DNA of 53,453 bases from Klebsiella pneumoniae (lineage in GTDB: Bacteria > Pseudomonadota > Gammaproteobacteria > Eutrophobiales > Eutrophobiaceae), in assembly GCA_945878555.1 (NCBI GenBank), contig CAMDWI010000010.1, positions 70,559-124,011 of the forward strand, written 5' to 3'. Below the pieces are notes generated by a model. The model saw nothing but the letters and a program-made list of their open reading frames with translations, made no database searches and was not told the DNA's origin. Every line of letters begins with the position of its first letter. Within the stretch, counting starts at the first letter, position 1. This document shows positions 17,600 through 26,779 of the stretch, in pieces. The translations under genes were made by a program, and so were the position numbers.

Positions 17600-20302
17600 A
17601 TGCTAAGCAAACAACAGTTTAATAAACTGGGGCTTTATATTGCCATCAGTTCTGCGTTAACACCGGTTGTACACGCACAGGTGCTGGAAGAGATTACCGT
17701 CACCGCACAGCGTCGTGAACAATCAATACAGGAAGTACCGATCTCGCTGGAGGCCTTCAGTGGTGCAACGCTGGCGAAGGAAGGTTTTCGTGCCATAGAG
17801 GACCTCTCCAGCTTTTCCCCCAGTGTCGAAATCGATGTACGCACCCAGGATCAGGACGTCTCGATCCGTGGTATGGGTACGACCGGCAACAACCTGGGCC
17901 TGGAACAAGCCGTCCCAATCTTTGTTGATGGCGTCCATTTTGGACGTACCTCCATGGTCATGGGGGCATTTCTGGATCTCGAACGGGTAGAGGTATTACG
18001 GGGACCACAACCGATCGCCTTTGGTCAGAACGCGACCGCCGGTGCCTTCAGCTTGACCACGAAGAAGCCGACTGCGGAATGGGAAGGCGATATGACTGCG
18101 GAATACGGTAACTGGGGCCGTATGAGTGTAGACGGCGGTATAGGAGGCCCTATTACCGATACGTTGGGTATCCGTGTGGCTGGTCAGTACGATGAGTTGG
18201 ACGGTTATATTCGCGATATTGTTACGGCGGATATGTTTCCTGGCGGTAAAGAGACGGCAGGTCGGGTGACCTTGCAATGGAATCCTTCTGAGAATTTCGA
18301 GGCGACACTGAAGGCAGAATATGCCGGCAGGGCAAAGGAAGGAGATGGCAATGCACTTTGCCGCGTTGATGGCGTGCCAGAACTGTCAGAACGTGCGGTA
18401 ACCATACCCGGACTGACGGCTTTTGATGATGTTTTTACATTGTTGCCAATACCCGGAGGATGTGAGGACGGATTTAAACGTGTTGGTATACGTGAAGCAG
18501 GTGATACCAGTTTTGCCCCGATTCAGGGTATTTTTCAGGAAGATACACGGGCAGGTATTATCGACCTGCGCACTGTGCCGTCCAATATCATGGAAGATAA
18601 CAGTTCGCACGATGATATGAAGTCCTATAACTATCGTCTGGGACTGAACTATACCTTTGCTAACGGTATCAACCTTGATGCGTCAACTGGCTATGTTGAT
18701 TATAAGCGTTCAACCAACTACGATAATTCCAGTTCACCGATATTGACCAATATTCAGCATCGCGGTGAAGTATTCAATATGTTCAGTCAGGAACTACGCG
18801 TCCTCTCCGAGCGTGGCGGTACATTCGAATGGGAAGCAGGCCTGTTCTATCAACAGGAAGACCTGGATCTTGGTAACACAGGTGATCGCAAGTATCAGAC
18901 AATAACGATTCGTGGCAACCTGCGTTCACCGGCGCGTCACTCGGACAACTGGCAGGACACCGAATGGATGAGTGCATTTGCGGCATTCACCTTCAATTTT
19001 ATGGATGAAAAGGCCTCTATTGACGTCGGGGCGCGTTATAACAAGATTGACAAACAGTCCTATGTCCAGGGTTATGGCGCTACCTATATCTTTGATATCG
19101 ATCCGGATGGACCGGGCGATCTGGTGCCGGGTAATGGTGCAATCAGTTCGACGGATATCACCGGAACAACCAGGACAGTCACGAGTAGTATAATCAATTG
19201 TGCGACCGGCAATATTGCCTGTGGCAGTTATGGCGCGGGATTCTGGACCCATACGTGGAACCTGCGTGACACCCCGAATGCATGGAATACTCAATCACCT
19301 GTTGATGTGGGGCCGTTGCTGACCAGTTTAAGAACGGATAATCCGAATGGCGATGGTGTTACTGCTCCGCTGTTTGGGCAGCCGTTCTATCGTGACTATA
19401 ACGACAATAGCCTGGATCCGCAGATCACCTTGCGTTATCGCCCGACCGACGATACATCCCTCTACGCAAAATGGGCACGCGCATTCAAGGGCGGTGGTGG
19501 CGATCTGGCAACGGGCACCATGCCACGTGACTACAGGGAGTTTTTTATCCAGCCTGAAACTGCCGAGAATTTCGAAATCGGCGCAAAGGGCAAGTTGCTT
19601 GATGGTGCTGCCAACTACAACGTCAGCCTGTTCCAGATTACGATTGATGACCTGCAGATTGCAACGTCAATACCGGAGAATCTGGGAGGTGGAAGTACAA
19701 CCGCCAACGCAGGCAAGCAGCGTACCAAGGGTCTGGAGTTTGATGCAACCTGGGCTGCCAGTGATCAACTGACGCTGGGACTGGCGGGTGCACTGATGGA
19801 CGGTGTGATGGTCTCGTTTACCGGAGCCGGTTGTACCGACTTTGAATCGGACAATGCTGATACGGGCCCGTGTGTAAGCGCAGCGGAGGAAACAGCCTCC
19901 AATGGTAATCTGGTTGAGGGTACGATAGACCGTAGTGGTGCGGACGCGCCACGTACGCCGGACTGGAAGTTTGTATTTGATCTGGAGTACTGGATGCCGG
20001 TGGCGGACAGTTACAAGGCGACATTCTCAACGAAGAACACCTACACGGACGGATATATCAATAACGTGGAGGACTTCGACCAGATCATGGCCTACGATAC
20101 CCGCCTGATTACCAACCTGAACCTGGGCTTTGGTGATATGGATGATACCTGGGAACTCAGCTTCTGGATGCGTAATGCATTCAATGCTGGTCTGGAATAT
20201 TTTCCGGAGTTTAATGCTGCACCGGAAGGCAGGGTCGATCCGTACCTCAGCCCGCGTAACTTCCGCAGCTACGGCGTGCAGTTACAGTATAACTACAACT
20301 AG
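17600..20302 (+). CDS. TonB-dependent outer-membrane receptor
   Basis: 900 residues from the ATG at 17600, correctly placed after a GGGGGGG ribosome site; a TTG at 17588 is not needed. Signal peptide to about VVHA, TonB box EEITVTAQRR, plug domain (VPISLEAFSG, ISIRG-like VSIRGMGTTGNN, VEVLRGPQ..FGQNATAGA), then a 22-strand barrel ending FRSYGVQLQYNYN with the terminal aromatic. This belongs to the class common in marine gammaproteobacteria and sphingomonads for uptake of large or scarce organic molecules rather than one clear siderophore type. The ligand cannot be read from sequence. It has its own promoter and dyad upstream and a strong terminator after it. Confidence 0.95.
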   Translation: MLSKQQFNKLGLYIAISSALTPVVHAQVLEEITVTAQRREQSIQEVPISLEAFSGATLAKEGFRAIEDLSSFSPSVEIDVRTQDQDVSIRGMGTTGNNLGLEQAVPIFVDGVHFGRTSMVMGAFLDLERVEVLRGPQPIAFGQNATAGAFSLTTKKPTAEWEGDMTAEYGNWGRMSVDGGIGGPITDTLGIRVAGQYDELDGYIRDIVTADMFPGGKETAGRVTLQWNPSENFEATLKAEYAGRAKEGDGNALCRVDGVPELSERAVTIPGLTAFDDVFTLLPIPGGCEDGFKRVGIREAGDTSFAPIQGIFQEDTRAGIIDLRTVPSNIMEDNSSHDDMKSYNYRLGLNYTFANGINLDASTGYVDYKRSTNYDNSSSPILTNIQHRGEVFNMFSQELRVLSERGGTFEWEAGLFYQQEDLDLGNTGDRKYQTITIRGNLRSPARHSDNWQDTEWMSAFAAFTFNFMDEKASIDVGARYNKIDKQSYVQGYGATYIFDIDPDGPGDLVPGNGAISSTDITGTTRTVTSSIINCATGNIACGSYGAGFWTHTWNLRDTPNAWNTQSPVDVGPLLTSLRTDNPNGDGVTAPLFGQPFYRDYNDNSLDPQITLRYRPTDDTSLYAKWARAFKGGGGDLATGTMPRDYREFFIQPETAENFEIGAKGKLLDGAANYNVSLFQITIDDLQIATSIPENLGGGSTTANAGKQRTKGLEFDATWAASDQLTLGLAGALMDGVMVSFTGAGCTDFESDNADTGPCVSAAEETASNGNLVEGTIDRSGADAPRTPDWKFVFDLEYWMPVADSYKATFSTKNTYTDGYINNVEDFDQIMAYDTRLITNLNLGFGDMDDTWELSFWMRNAFNAGLEYFPEFNAAPEGRVDPYLSPRNFRSYGVQLQYNYN

Positions 20303-20347
20303 TTTGTGCCGATTTCTGTCGTTAACCCGGCAGCCGATCAATTCAAA

Positions 20348-20376
20348 GGCCCTGGACTCTCCAGGGCCTTTTTTTT
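20348..20376 (+). terminator. Strong terminator after the TonB-dependent receptor
   Basis: Perfect 8-base stem GGCCCTGG / CCAGGGCC with loop ACTCT, followed directly by eight T. It lies 46 bases after the receptor stop codon. Confidence 0.92.
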
Positions 20377-20475
20377 CGACTGTCATATATGATGTAGCCT
20401 GACGTTGAAAACCGGGGATCAACAGGGGATGATAAGCCGGTATTGGCGATCAAATAAAATACGAGGGGGACCTGA

Positions 20476-21588
20476 ATGCTGTTGATTAACAATGAAGTAG
20501 TCGAATCAGTCCTGACAATGGATCTGACGCTTGCCGCGCTGGATCAGGCCTACCGGCAACACGTGCTACGCGAGGCAGTCTGTCGACCGCGTATCGATAT
20601 CCAGATTCCAACAAATGATCCGAAGAAGGTCTATCGCTGGGGCACGATGGAAGGCGGCTCGATGTCAGGGTATTTTGCCATCCGTATGAAGTCGGACATC
20701 ATTTATGAAACGGAATACCAGGGCGCGGTTACACAGGAAAAGTATTGCAAGCAGCCGGGCACCTACTGCGGCCTGATCCTGCTGTTTAGCGTCGATAACG
20801 GGGAGCCGCTTGCCATCCTCAATGACGGTGTGTTACAGCATATGCGCGTTGGAGCAGACGGCGGTCTCGGAGTTAAATATGCGGCCAGACAGGACATCCA
20901 TACAGTCGGTATGCTGGGGTCCGGTGGTCAGGCGCGTTCGCACATGGCCGCGTTTATGCAGGTACGTCCCGGAATTAAACGCCTGCAGGTCTACAGTCCG
21001 ACACCGGCGAACCGGGAAAAGTTTGCCGAAGAGGTGCGTGAGTTATATGGTATTGAGGTCAAGGTGTGTACGGCACCGGAACAGGTATATGAAGATGCTG
21101 ACATACTGGCAGCGATCACCGACAGTGCCGTTCAGGTCATCAATCCGGACCTGATCCAACCGGGCATGCACATCGTCAATATTGGCGGCGGTGGCAAACC
21201 CGGCAGCAAGCTGTTTGAAAAGGTGAACCTGTATTTGCGCTTCGGCAATGTCACTCCCCCCTGGGGCCTGCCGGACTTTCCGGTCACGGACGAGTATCTG
21301 ACCTTTGCGGCAGAGCCGGCCTCTGTTGCGATTCCGAAAATGAAACATACCGGCAGGCGCGGGCATGGATCACTCGTGGTTGAAGGGGCTGTCAGTTTTG
21401 AGGATATCGTCCACAAGGATTTGCAGTCGGCCCGAACTGATGACACGCAGATATCCTATTCAGAACGCGGGAATCTGCAGGGGCACCAGTTCTGGTCGGT
21501 CGCAGGCAAGGTCTATGAGCAGGCGCGTGCGCGTGGATTGGGGAGGGAGTTACCGGAAGAATGGTTTTTGCAGAATATTCGTAACTGA
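20476..21588 (+). CDS. Ornithine cyclodeaminase / mu-crystallin family protein (copy 1)
   Basis: 370 residues. The N-terminal substrate part contains MKSDII (Lys) and LNDGVLQHMRVGA (Arg). A Rossmann nucleotide-binding segment GMLGSGGQARSHM and the later AITDSAV (Asp) and MHIVNIGGGG are typical of this family. Members include ornithine cyclodeaminase, alanine dehydrogenase and ketimine reductases, all NAD(P)-using cytosolic enzymes. The insert MKSDIIYETEYQGAVTQEKY..GTYCGL is shared with copy 2 (24942-26078) and is unlike classical ornithine cyclodeaminase, so the substrate is probably different. Ribosome site GAGGGGG at 20464. Confidence 0.85.
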   Translation: MLLINNEVVESVLTMDLTLAALDQAYRQHVLREAVCRPRIDIQIPTNDPKKVYRWGTMEGGSMSGYFAIRMKSDIIYETEYQGAVTQEKYCKQPGTYCGLILLFSVDNGEPLAILNDGVLQHMRVGADGGLGVKYAARQDIHTVGMLGSGGQARSHMAAFMQVRPGIKRLQVYSPTPANREKFAEEVRELYGIEVKVCTAPEQVYEDADILAAITDSAVQVINPDLIQPGMHIVNIGGGGKPGSKLFEKVNLYLRFGNVTPPWGLPDFPVTDEYLTFAAEPASVAIPKMKHTGRRGHGSLVVEGAVSFEDIVHKDLQSARTDDTQISYSERGNLQGHQFWSVAGKVYEQARARGLGRELPEEWFLQNIRN

Positions 21589-21652
21589 CCTGGTCTCACT
21601 GCATCGCAGGCCTTGTCTGGCGAAAACTATATGTGCGAATTCCGGACATTTC

Positions 21653-21757
21653 AGGCAGTCCGTTATGGTCGTTCAAGACACGCCGTGAATACGTCCATGT
21701 AGGCTCGGGTGCCGCGTCCTGCGGCACACGGTCTTTCACGACCATACCGGACTGCCT
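21653..21757. repeat. Structured intergenic repeat, copy A
   Basis: 105 bases bounded by 20-base inverted arms (21653-21672 and 21738-21757) with one mismatch. Inside are the conserved core GACACGCCGTGAATACGTCC (then ATGTAGGCTC), the reverse complement of the core in copies B and C, and a perfect hairpin GTGCCGC-GTCCT-GCGGCAC (21709-21727). It lies in the convergent gap between the cyclodeaminase and the methyltransferase-like gene, 30 bases from the stop codon of the latter. Confidence 0.8.
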
Positions 21758-21786
21758 TTTCCAGACTGGAAGTGAGCAGGTTTAGA

Positions 21787-22278
21787 TTACAATACGCCCG
21801 GGATCCAGCGTTTTACCTTTTGCATGTAGTCGGAATAGGCCTTGCCGAACCTTTGTTGCAAACGTTGTTCATCTTCCTGTACCCGCTTTTGAAACCAGAA
21901 GAAATGAAAAACCAGCAAGGCGAGAGCGGGTATTGAAAGCAAGGTAATCGCGAGGCCGGCCATAAAGATCAGATGACCCAGATACATCGGGTTGCGGGTC
22001 CAGGCATAGATACCGGTGTCGACGATTCTATCCGGAGGTATATCCACCCCGGGACCACCGCCGCCGTGACGGGTGCGGTAATTACCGCCGAGGCGATATT
22101 GTAAATATCCCCAGGGCAACAGGGGTAGGCCCCAAAAAAAAAACAAATCCGGCATGCCATTGTGAATGAGGCATTCGAGTGCAAACACCAGCACCGGGTA
22201 TACGATAAAGGTGCGGTTCGATGTGCTTTTCAGCCAGCGTTTCACAGTAAAGGGTCGCTTTGGTTTCACGGGTACCAT
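21787..22278 (-). CDS. Isoprenylcysteine carboxyl methyltransferase-like membrane protein (copy 1)
   Basis: 163 residues with four to five membrane segments (FIVYPVLVFALECLI; LFFFWGLPLLPWGYLQY; LGHLIFMAGLAITLLSI; ALALLVFHFFWF). The TGIYAWTRNPMYLG segment is the S-adenosylmethionine-binding signature of the ICMT/PEMT phospholipid methyltransferase superfamily; the C-terminal ExRLxxRFGxAYxxY helix is also typical. Bacterial members methylate lipids or unknown substrates at the inner membrane, and some only share the fold. It is followed 30 bases later by repeat copy A, and repeat copy B lies between it and its paralogue. Confidence 0.85.
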   Translation of the reverse strand: MVPVKPKRPFTVKRWLKSTSNRTFIVYPVLVFALECLIHNGMPDLFFFWGLPLLPWGYLQYRLGGNYRTRHGGGGPGVDIPPDRIVDTGIYAWTRNPMYLGHLIFMAGLAITLLSIPALALLVFHFFWFQKRVQEDEQRLQQRFGKAYSDYMQKVKRWIPGVL

Positions 22279-22364
22279 GTCCTCATTGCCGGGACATCTT
22301 GTTGTTCAATAACTGGCAGAGGTGCCGGTCTTGATACCTCCAACGTATTACTGGAACAGTCGGG

Positions 22365-22476
22365 ATCCGCTGTCTGGGTTAGATTGTGACAGACCGTTAG
22401 CCGCATGGATGCGGCGCTCGAGCGTACATGGATGTATTCACAGCGTGTCTGGAACGATCTAACCCAGACAGCGGAT
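22365..22476. repeat. Structured intergenic repeat, copy B
   Basis: 112 bases bounded by arms 22365-22386 and 22455-22476, complementary over 22 bases with one mismatch. The arm sequence (ATCCGCTGTCTGGGTTAGAT) is unlike that of copies A and C. The internal core TACATGGATGTATTCACAGC followed by GTGTC matches copy C. A small hairpin CCGCAT-GG-ATGCGG lies at 22401-22414. It lies 25 bases past the stop of the second methyltransferase-like gene. Confidence 0.8.
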
Positions 22477-22501
22477 TTGGCAAGATATCCGGCACATATG
22501 T

Positions 22502-22987
22502 CTAGAACAATCCCGGAATCCACCGCTTCACCCGAGCCTTGTAGTCCAGGTAGGCCTGGCCAAACATTTGTTCCAGCCTGACTTCATCTTCGCGTACCCG
22601 GGCGGTATACCAGAAGCAGTGATAAATCAGCAGGGCTACACCGGGCAGGGAGCTGAAGCAGATTACAAAACCGGTCATATATATCATCTGCCCGAGATAC
22701 ATCGGGTTGCGGGTCCAGGCGAAGATACCGGTTGTGACCAGGCGTTCCGGAGGCACATCAAATCCTGGCCCACCGCCACCGATACGATTACGGTATTTTC
22801 CGCTCAGGCGAAACTGCAGATAACCCCAGGGTATCAGTGGCAAGCCCCACAGTACGACGCCCGGTTTGCCAAGATCAATAAGCAATTCCAGTATTATGAT
22901 GGCCAGTGGGTAAACGATAAAGACGCGGCTGGACGTCTTTTTTATCCATTTCTTCAGATTAAAGGCCTTTTTTTCCGGACTACTCAC
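22502..22987 (-). CDS. Isoprenylcysteine carboxyl methyltransferase-like membrane protein (copy 2)
   Basis: 161 residues from a GTG at 22987, chosen because AGGAGG stands 5 bases upstream and because the length then equals its paralogue at 21787. Upstream in-frame codons would run into the EutA gene. It has the same layout: LKKWIKKTSSRVFIVYP, WGLPLIPWGYLQFRLSG, GGGGPGFDVPPERLVTTG, then FAWTRNPMYLGQ and a C-terminal VRLEQMFGQAYLDYK helix. It starts 22 bases after the EutA stop on the same strand, so the two are probably one transcript. Substrate unknown. Confidence 0.83.
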   Translation of the reverse strand: MSSPEKKAFNLKKWIKKTSSRVFIVYPLAIIILELLIDLGKPGVVLWGLPLIPWGYLQFRLSGKYRNRIGGGGPGFDVPPERLVTTGIFAWTRNPMYLGQMIYMTGFVICFSSLPGVALLIYHCFWYTARVREDEVRLEQMFGQAYLDYKARVKRWIPGLF

Positions 22988-23009
22988 AGCTACCTCCTGA
23001 CACGAATTT

Positions 23010-24701
23010 TCAGTTTTTGAGTGGAATTTCCGGACGAGCACGGATACGTTCGTGTTTACGCGGTCCTTCCGCAATATCGTTAAATACCAGCGATTTGATG
23101 GTGACCGGGACCGTCGCCGAGGGCATGCGCATCTTGCCCAGATCGATGAAGTCAAAGTCCCACAAGGCCACGCCATCAATGACCATGATGTCATTCTCAA
23201 TCTCACAGTCCTCACGCAGTACAGCGCCGAGTGTCAGTGCAATATCAGCATCGAGGATCACATACAGCGGTTTGCCACGCGCGAGTCTTTCTGCCAGACC
23301 ACCCTGTATACCCTCGGCCAGTGCCTTGATGCGGTAAAAATCGGGCAGGCCCTGCCAGTGTAGTGATAACACCAGGTCATCCTCTGATCCGGCAAGATTG
23401 AATCGTACCAGTTGCAGGCGGATCGCCTCGGCCAAAACGCGGGCCTCGAACGTTTCGGTAAAACTGAATTCGGTGTGCAGCACCTGCAGATTGCGTCGTG
23501 GTAACAGGACCGGCGGGTTGCTGATGTAGCAGGTATTGCCGCTCAATTGGGCGGTATATTCCGACGCGCCCAGAGCGGTCGCACGTATACCCTGGCTATC
23601 TTCAAGGAGTGTCCATGGCAATCTGCCCGCCTGAATACGTTTGCGGATGGCGGCACCCAACCGTTTGCCCAGGTCGCCAAAGTCGCGTTGTTCACGATCA
23701 TAGACGTATTCTGCAACACCGCCGGAGTACAACATACTGCTGATATTGTTTATCTCAGTCAGCGGGTCCGTCAGATACAGTGCGGCGACTTCGGGTACGG
23801 GTGGCCGGTCTATCAGTGCATGGATCAGGTCTTCGGCCATGGATTCGGCTACCGCATCCAGTTGAGCGCTGTTGACCTGATCGCCGAGCGTCCAGTTGAA
23901 TCCGGCCCGGCGTGCATGGTCCTTGCCGGCCGGTTCTATGCGGATAATGACACCCTGTTCATCCACGGCCAGCAGGCGCCCGCCGATATGGATGGCGGCG
24001 GTAGATAATACCTTGCCCTTGTCTATCAGACTGAGTTTGGTGGTGCCACCACCAATATCGATGTTGAGTACCCGCTCACTTCTGTCATAGGCGGCTTGTG
24101 CCGCGCCGGAGCCATGTGCGGCGAGCATCGCCTCGATATGGTGACCGGCGGCCACGCAGACCAGCTGACCACATTTTTCAGAGAGGATACGGGCGATACG
24201 TTCGGAGTTTTCGCGGCGCAGGGCCTCGCCGGTCAGGATGACCACGCCGGTGTCGATTTCATCCGGGTCTACCCGGGCGGCGTTGTAGGCGTTGTCAACA
24301 ATTTCACCCAATGCCCGGTCATCAATCAGGGTTTCGCCCTTGTATGGCGTCAGGCTGACCGGTGACACATACCAGGTTTCACGCTTGACCACGAGATAAC
24401 GGCTGGACAAATCAACGGCCTGGCGTTGCAGGTGCAAATGGGAAAACAGGATCTGGGTCCCTGACGATCCGATATCGATACCGACACTTTGCAGGATGAC
24501 GTTATCGCGTTGCCACAGCGGGTGGTCTTCAATATTCCCCTCGATATCAGGTCCTTCATAATGGTCATCATGGTCATGGGCGTGATCGTGTCCGTGCTCA
24601 TGGTCATGGCCGTGGTCCTGTTTTTGCAGCAATGGCGAGTTATCCGGTGTGACCGCATGAAACTGCCGTTGCTTGCCATTATTCTTGTCTTGTTCTGTCA
24701 T
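23010..24701 (-). CDS. eutA: EutA-like ethanolamine ammonia-lyase reactivating factor with His-rich N-terminus
   Basis: 563 residues. EutA proteins are actin-fold (ASKHA) ATPases that expel damaged cobalamin from ethanolamine ammonia-lyase. Two phosphate-binding segments are visible: VGIDIGSSGTQ near residue 71 and LNIDIGGGTTKLSLID near residue 215. The following IHIGGRLLAVDE and the C-terminal IEHERIRARPEIP-like part (RKHERIRARPEIPL) agree with the family. Residues 30-47 contain nine His alternating with Asp, Gly, Glu or Ala, a probable metal-binding tail not usual in EutA. No eutB or eutC lies in the window, so its client is unclear. It is divergent from the second cyclodeaminase gene. The ribosome site at 24701 is weak. 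Confidence 0.85.
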   Translation of the reverse strand: MTEQDKNNGKQRQFHAVTPDNSPLLQKQDHGHDHEHGHDHAHDHDDHYEGPDIEGNIEDHPLWQRDNVILQSVGIDIGSSGTQILFSHLHLQRQAVDLSSRYLVVKRETWYVSPVSLTPYKGETLIDDRALGEIVDNAYNAARVDPDEIDTGVVILTGEALRRENSERIARILSEKCGQLVCVAAGHHIEAMLAAHGSGAAQAAYDRSERVLNIDIGGGTTKLSLIDKGKVLSTAAIHIGGRLLAVDEQGVIIRIEPAGKDHARRAGFNWTLGDQVNSAQLDAVAESMAEDLIHALIDRPPVPEVAALYLTDPLTEINNISSMLYSGGVAEYVYDREQRDFGDLGKRLGAAIRKRIQAGRLPWTLLEDSQGIRATALGASEYTAQLSGNTCYISNPPVLLPRRNLQVLHTEFSFTETFEARVLAEAIRLQLVRFNLAGSEDDLVLSLHWQGLPDFYRIKALAEGIQGGLAERLARGKPLYVILDADIALTLGAVLREDCEIENDIMVIDGVALWDFDFIDLGKMRMPSATVPVTIKSLVFNDIAEGPRKHERIRARPEIPLKN

Positions 24702-24941
24702 TGTGTCAGGTATCCATCGGGTAAATATCAGGCCTCGTCAAACTGCACTGATATATGTACAGCAGAGAGTATTCAGGACGCAGGCCAGCGGGGTATAAAA
24801 GCTGCCCAAGTCTGGTATTTGCCAGGGTAAATGTCAAGCAAGCGCACGGTTCCCATCACGGCCCGAATTGCAAAGTGCAGCAAGAATATCGTAACCTGTT
24901 CCCGGGCCACTCCCGCAAATCAGAATCTGGAATCCATCACC

Positions 24942-26078
24942 ATGCATATTATCAATAATGAAATTGTCACGCGTTTGCTCACCATGGATGATTGTATCAA
25001 GGCGCAGGAACAGGCCTTTGCGAAACTACCGAATGGGGGAGCCATACATCGTCCACGGGTGGACATGTATTACCCTTGTGATCGGGATGATGGTTATTTT
25101 CGCTGGGGTACGATGGAAGGGGCAAATGATGGTTATTTTGCGATACGTATGAAGTCAGACATCATCCATTGGCCCCGTGACGAGCAGGGTAACTGGACCG
25201 AGGAAAAATATTGTCGCGAACCCGGTACCTATTGTGGCCTGATAATGCTGATTTCAACGGAAAATGCGGAGCCGCTCGCGTTTATCAATGATGGTGTAAT
25301 GCAGCATATGCGTGTGGGTGGCGGTGCCGGGATCGGTGTCAAATACCTGTCCCGTGAGGACAGCCATGTGGTGGGTATGCTCGGTTCAGGCGGAATGGCG
25401 CGGACATTCCTGGAGGCATTCATGTGTGTCCGCGATATCCGTCAATGCCGGGTCTATTCACCGACTGCGGAAAATCGCGAGCAATATGCCGAAGAGATGT
25501 CACGCAAGATCGGCATAGAGGTGATTGCGGTAGATAATCCGCGTGATGCAGTCCGTGGCTGTGACATCCTGTCATCCTGCACTGATTCAATGCAGCCTGT
25601 TTATGATGCCGACTGGATTGAGGCCGGCATGCACGTGACCAATCTGGGACGTCGTGAGATGCCAGACGCCGCCGCCGGGCGTTTTGATGTTGTAATTCGC
25701 CAGGGCACGGCCGGTCTGCAAATGAAGCAGACCGAACGTTTCCAGGCTGAACGCGGTCTGTCGCCTGCGGCATTTATCGGTGGGACACCCGAACAGATGC
25801 AACGCATCCCCGCCAGAAACCCCCAGCCAGGTTTTGGCGGTGATGACCCGGAGTTTAATGATCGGGGGCGGGGTAGCAATAAACCGGATTTTGCCGCACT
25901 GGTGTCAGGCCAGGTCCCGGGCCGTACCTCGGCGGAACAGATTACCTTCTACCGGAATGTGGGTAACCAGGGGTTGCAGTTTTCCGCCGTGGCACAACTG
26001 GTCTACCGCAAGGCGATGGCAGAGGGCCTGGGCAGGGAAATACCGACGGAATGGTTCCTGCAGGATATACGTGATTAA
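24942..26078 (+). CDS. Ornithine cyclodeaminase / mu-crystallin family protein (copy 2)
   Basis: 378 residues from the ATG at 24942, which aligns with the start of copy 1 (MHIINNEIV against MLLINNEVV); the frame is open further upstream to 24831 but that part resembles nothing. It carries the same shared features: MKSDIIHW, EKYCREPGTYCGLIML, INDGVMQHMRVGGGAG and a Rossmann GMLGSGGMARTFL. It has a unique insert of about 40 residues (roughly 275-320, including PGFGGDDPEF) before the C-terminal helices. It is probably an NAD(P)-dependent imine-forming or imine-reducing enzyme; substrate unknown. It is divergent from EutA. Confidence 0.84.
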   Translation: MHIINNEIVTRLLTMDDCIKAQEQAFAKLPNGGAIHRPRVDMYYPCDRDDGYFRWGTMEGANDGYFAIRMKSDIIHWPRDEQGNWTEEKYCREPGTYCGLIMLISTENAEPLAFINDGVMQHMRVGGGAGIGVKYLSREDSHVVGMLGSGGMARTFLEAFMCVRDIRQCRVYSPTAENREQYAEEMSRKIGIEVIAVDNPRDAVRGCDILSSCTDSMQPVYDADWIEAGMHVTNLGRREMPDAAAGRFDVVIRQGTAGLQMKQTERFQAERGLSPAAFIGGTPEQMQRIPARNPQPGFGGDDPEFNDRGRGSNKPDFAALVSGQVPGRTSAEQITFYRNVGNQGLQFSAVAQLVYRKAMAEGLGREIPTEWFLQDIRD

Positions 26079-26336
26079 ATTTATCAGGAACTACTCAAAA
26101 TTCGCCCGGACCCAATTAGGGTAATAACGAAAAAACTTCACCGGTCAGATTGATAGTGGTCGGCAGTTGTCGCATTTTGCAAGGGTAGTTGAATTTTTTA
26201 AATCAAAATATGACGTCAACCTGAATGGCCAGGTAACATCCGGACTGATATCCTCGTATTCCCGGTGCTATATTTTTGCAGACTGAGTATCACTACAACT
26301 GATGTGCATTAAAAAAGCCGGAAAAAACCCCTGTGT

Positions 26337-26762
26337 CTAGAGGTCACTTTTGTCCGGTGTTACCGCCGATTTGCGTCGAGTTATGGCGACGAAGAGGCCG
26401 ATAATCACGATGGCGGCGACCGCGATAAACACTGAGGTGTCAGGGGCGCGGGCCGGCACGGGTGTTGTGCTGGCCCCGGTGGAAATGGACGCAACACTAC
26501 CACCGGAATTCGCTGTATCTGCCGCCGGTGTTGCTGTTGCATCTGCTGACACGGTGGCTTGATGTTGTGCCTGCTCCATCGCTGCCGGGTCCTTTTTAGG
26601 GTCGACCGTAATCAGTTTTCCTGTTTTCGGATCCAGTGTGACATAAGGTGCCGAGTAGTCCACATCGCCGTCATAGCTGTAGACTGGCCCTGTTGACAGC
26701 GCACTGGCAGTTAAAACTCCGGCCAGGCAAAACATGGTCACGTTCTTTCTGATATTCATCAT
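26337..26762 (-). CDS. Small exported protein with C-terminal membrane anchor, unknown function
   Basis: 141 residues, not recognised. Signal peptide MMNIRKNVTMFCLAGVLTASA..VYS, a short motif-like segment VTLDPKTGKLITVDPKKDP, a low-complexity Ala/Thr/Ser stretch (ATVSADATATPAADTANSGG), then one transmembrane helix (VFIAVAAIVIIGLFVAI) and TRRKS. The pattern of signal, flexible linker and C-terminal helix with basic end resembles proteins handled by a sorting protease, but no sorting motif is clear. It lies downstream of the three amidohydrolase-like genes on the same strand, 77 bases after the last, behind a long hairpin. Ribosome site GAGGTG; the start is ATG 26762 or 26759. Confidence 0.75.
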   Translation of the reverse strand: MMNIRKNVTMFCLAGVLTASALSTGPVYSYDGDVDYSAPYVTLDPKTGKLITVDPKKDPAAMEQAQHQATVSADATATPAADTANSGGSVASISTGASTTPVPARAPDTSVFIAVAAIVIIGLFVAITRRKSAVTPDKSDL

Positions 26763-26779
26763 TCACCTCGTTAAAATAT

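Noticed and set aside
22365..22476. Repeat copy B as an integron attC site (GTTAGAT ... ATCTAAC)
   Set aside because: The half-sites match the attC consensus only in reversed order (GTT outside-in), the other two copies lack them, and no integrase or cassette array is present.
24831..24941. N-terminal extension of the second cyclodeaminase
   Set aside because: The extra 37 residues match nothing in the paralogue, whose start aligns with the ATG at 24942.
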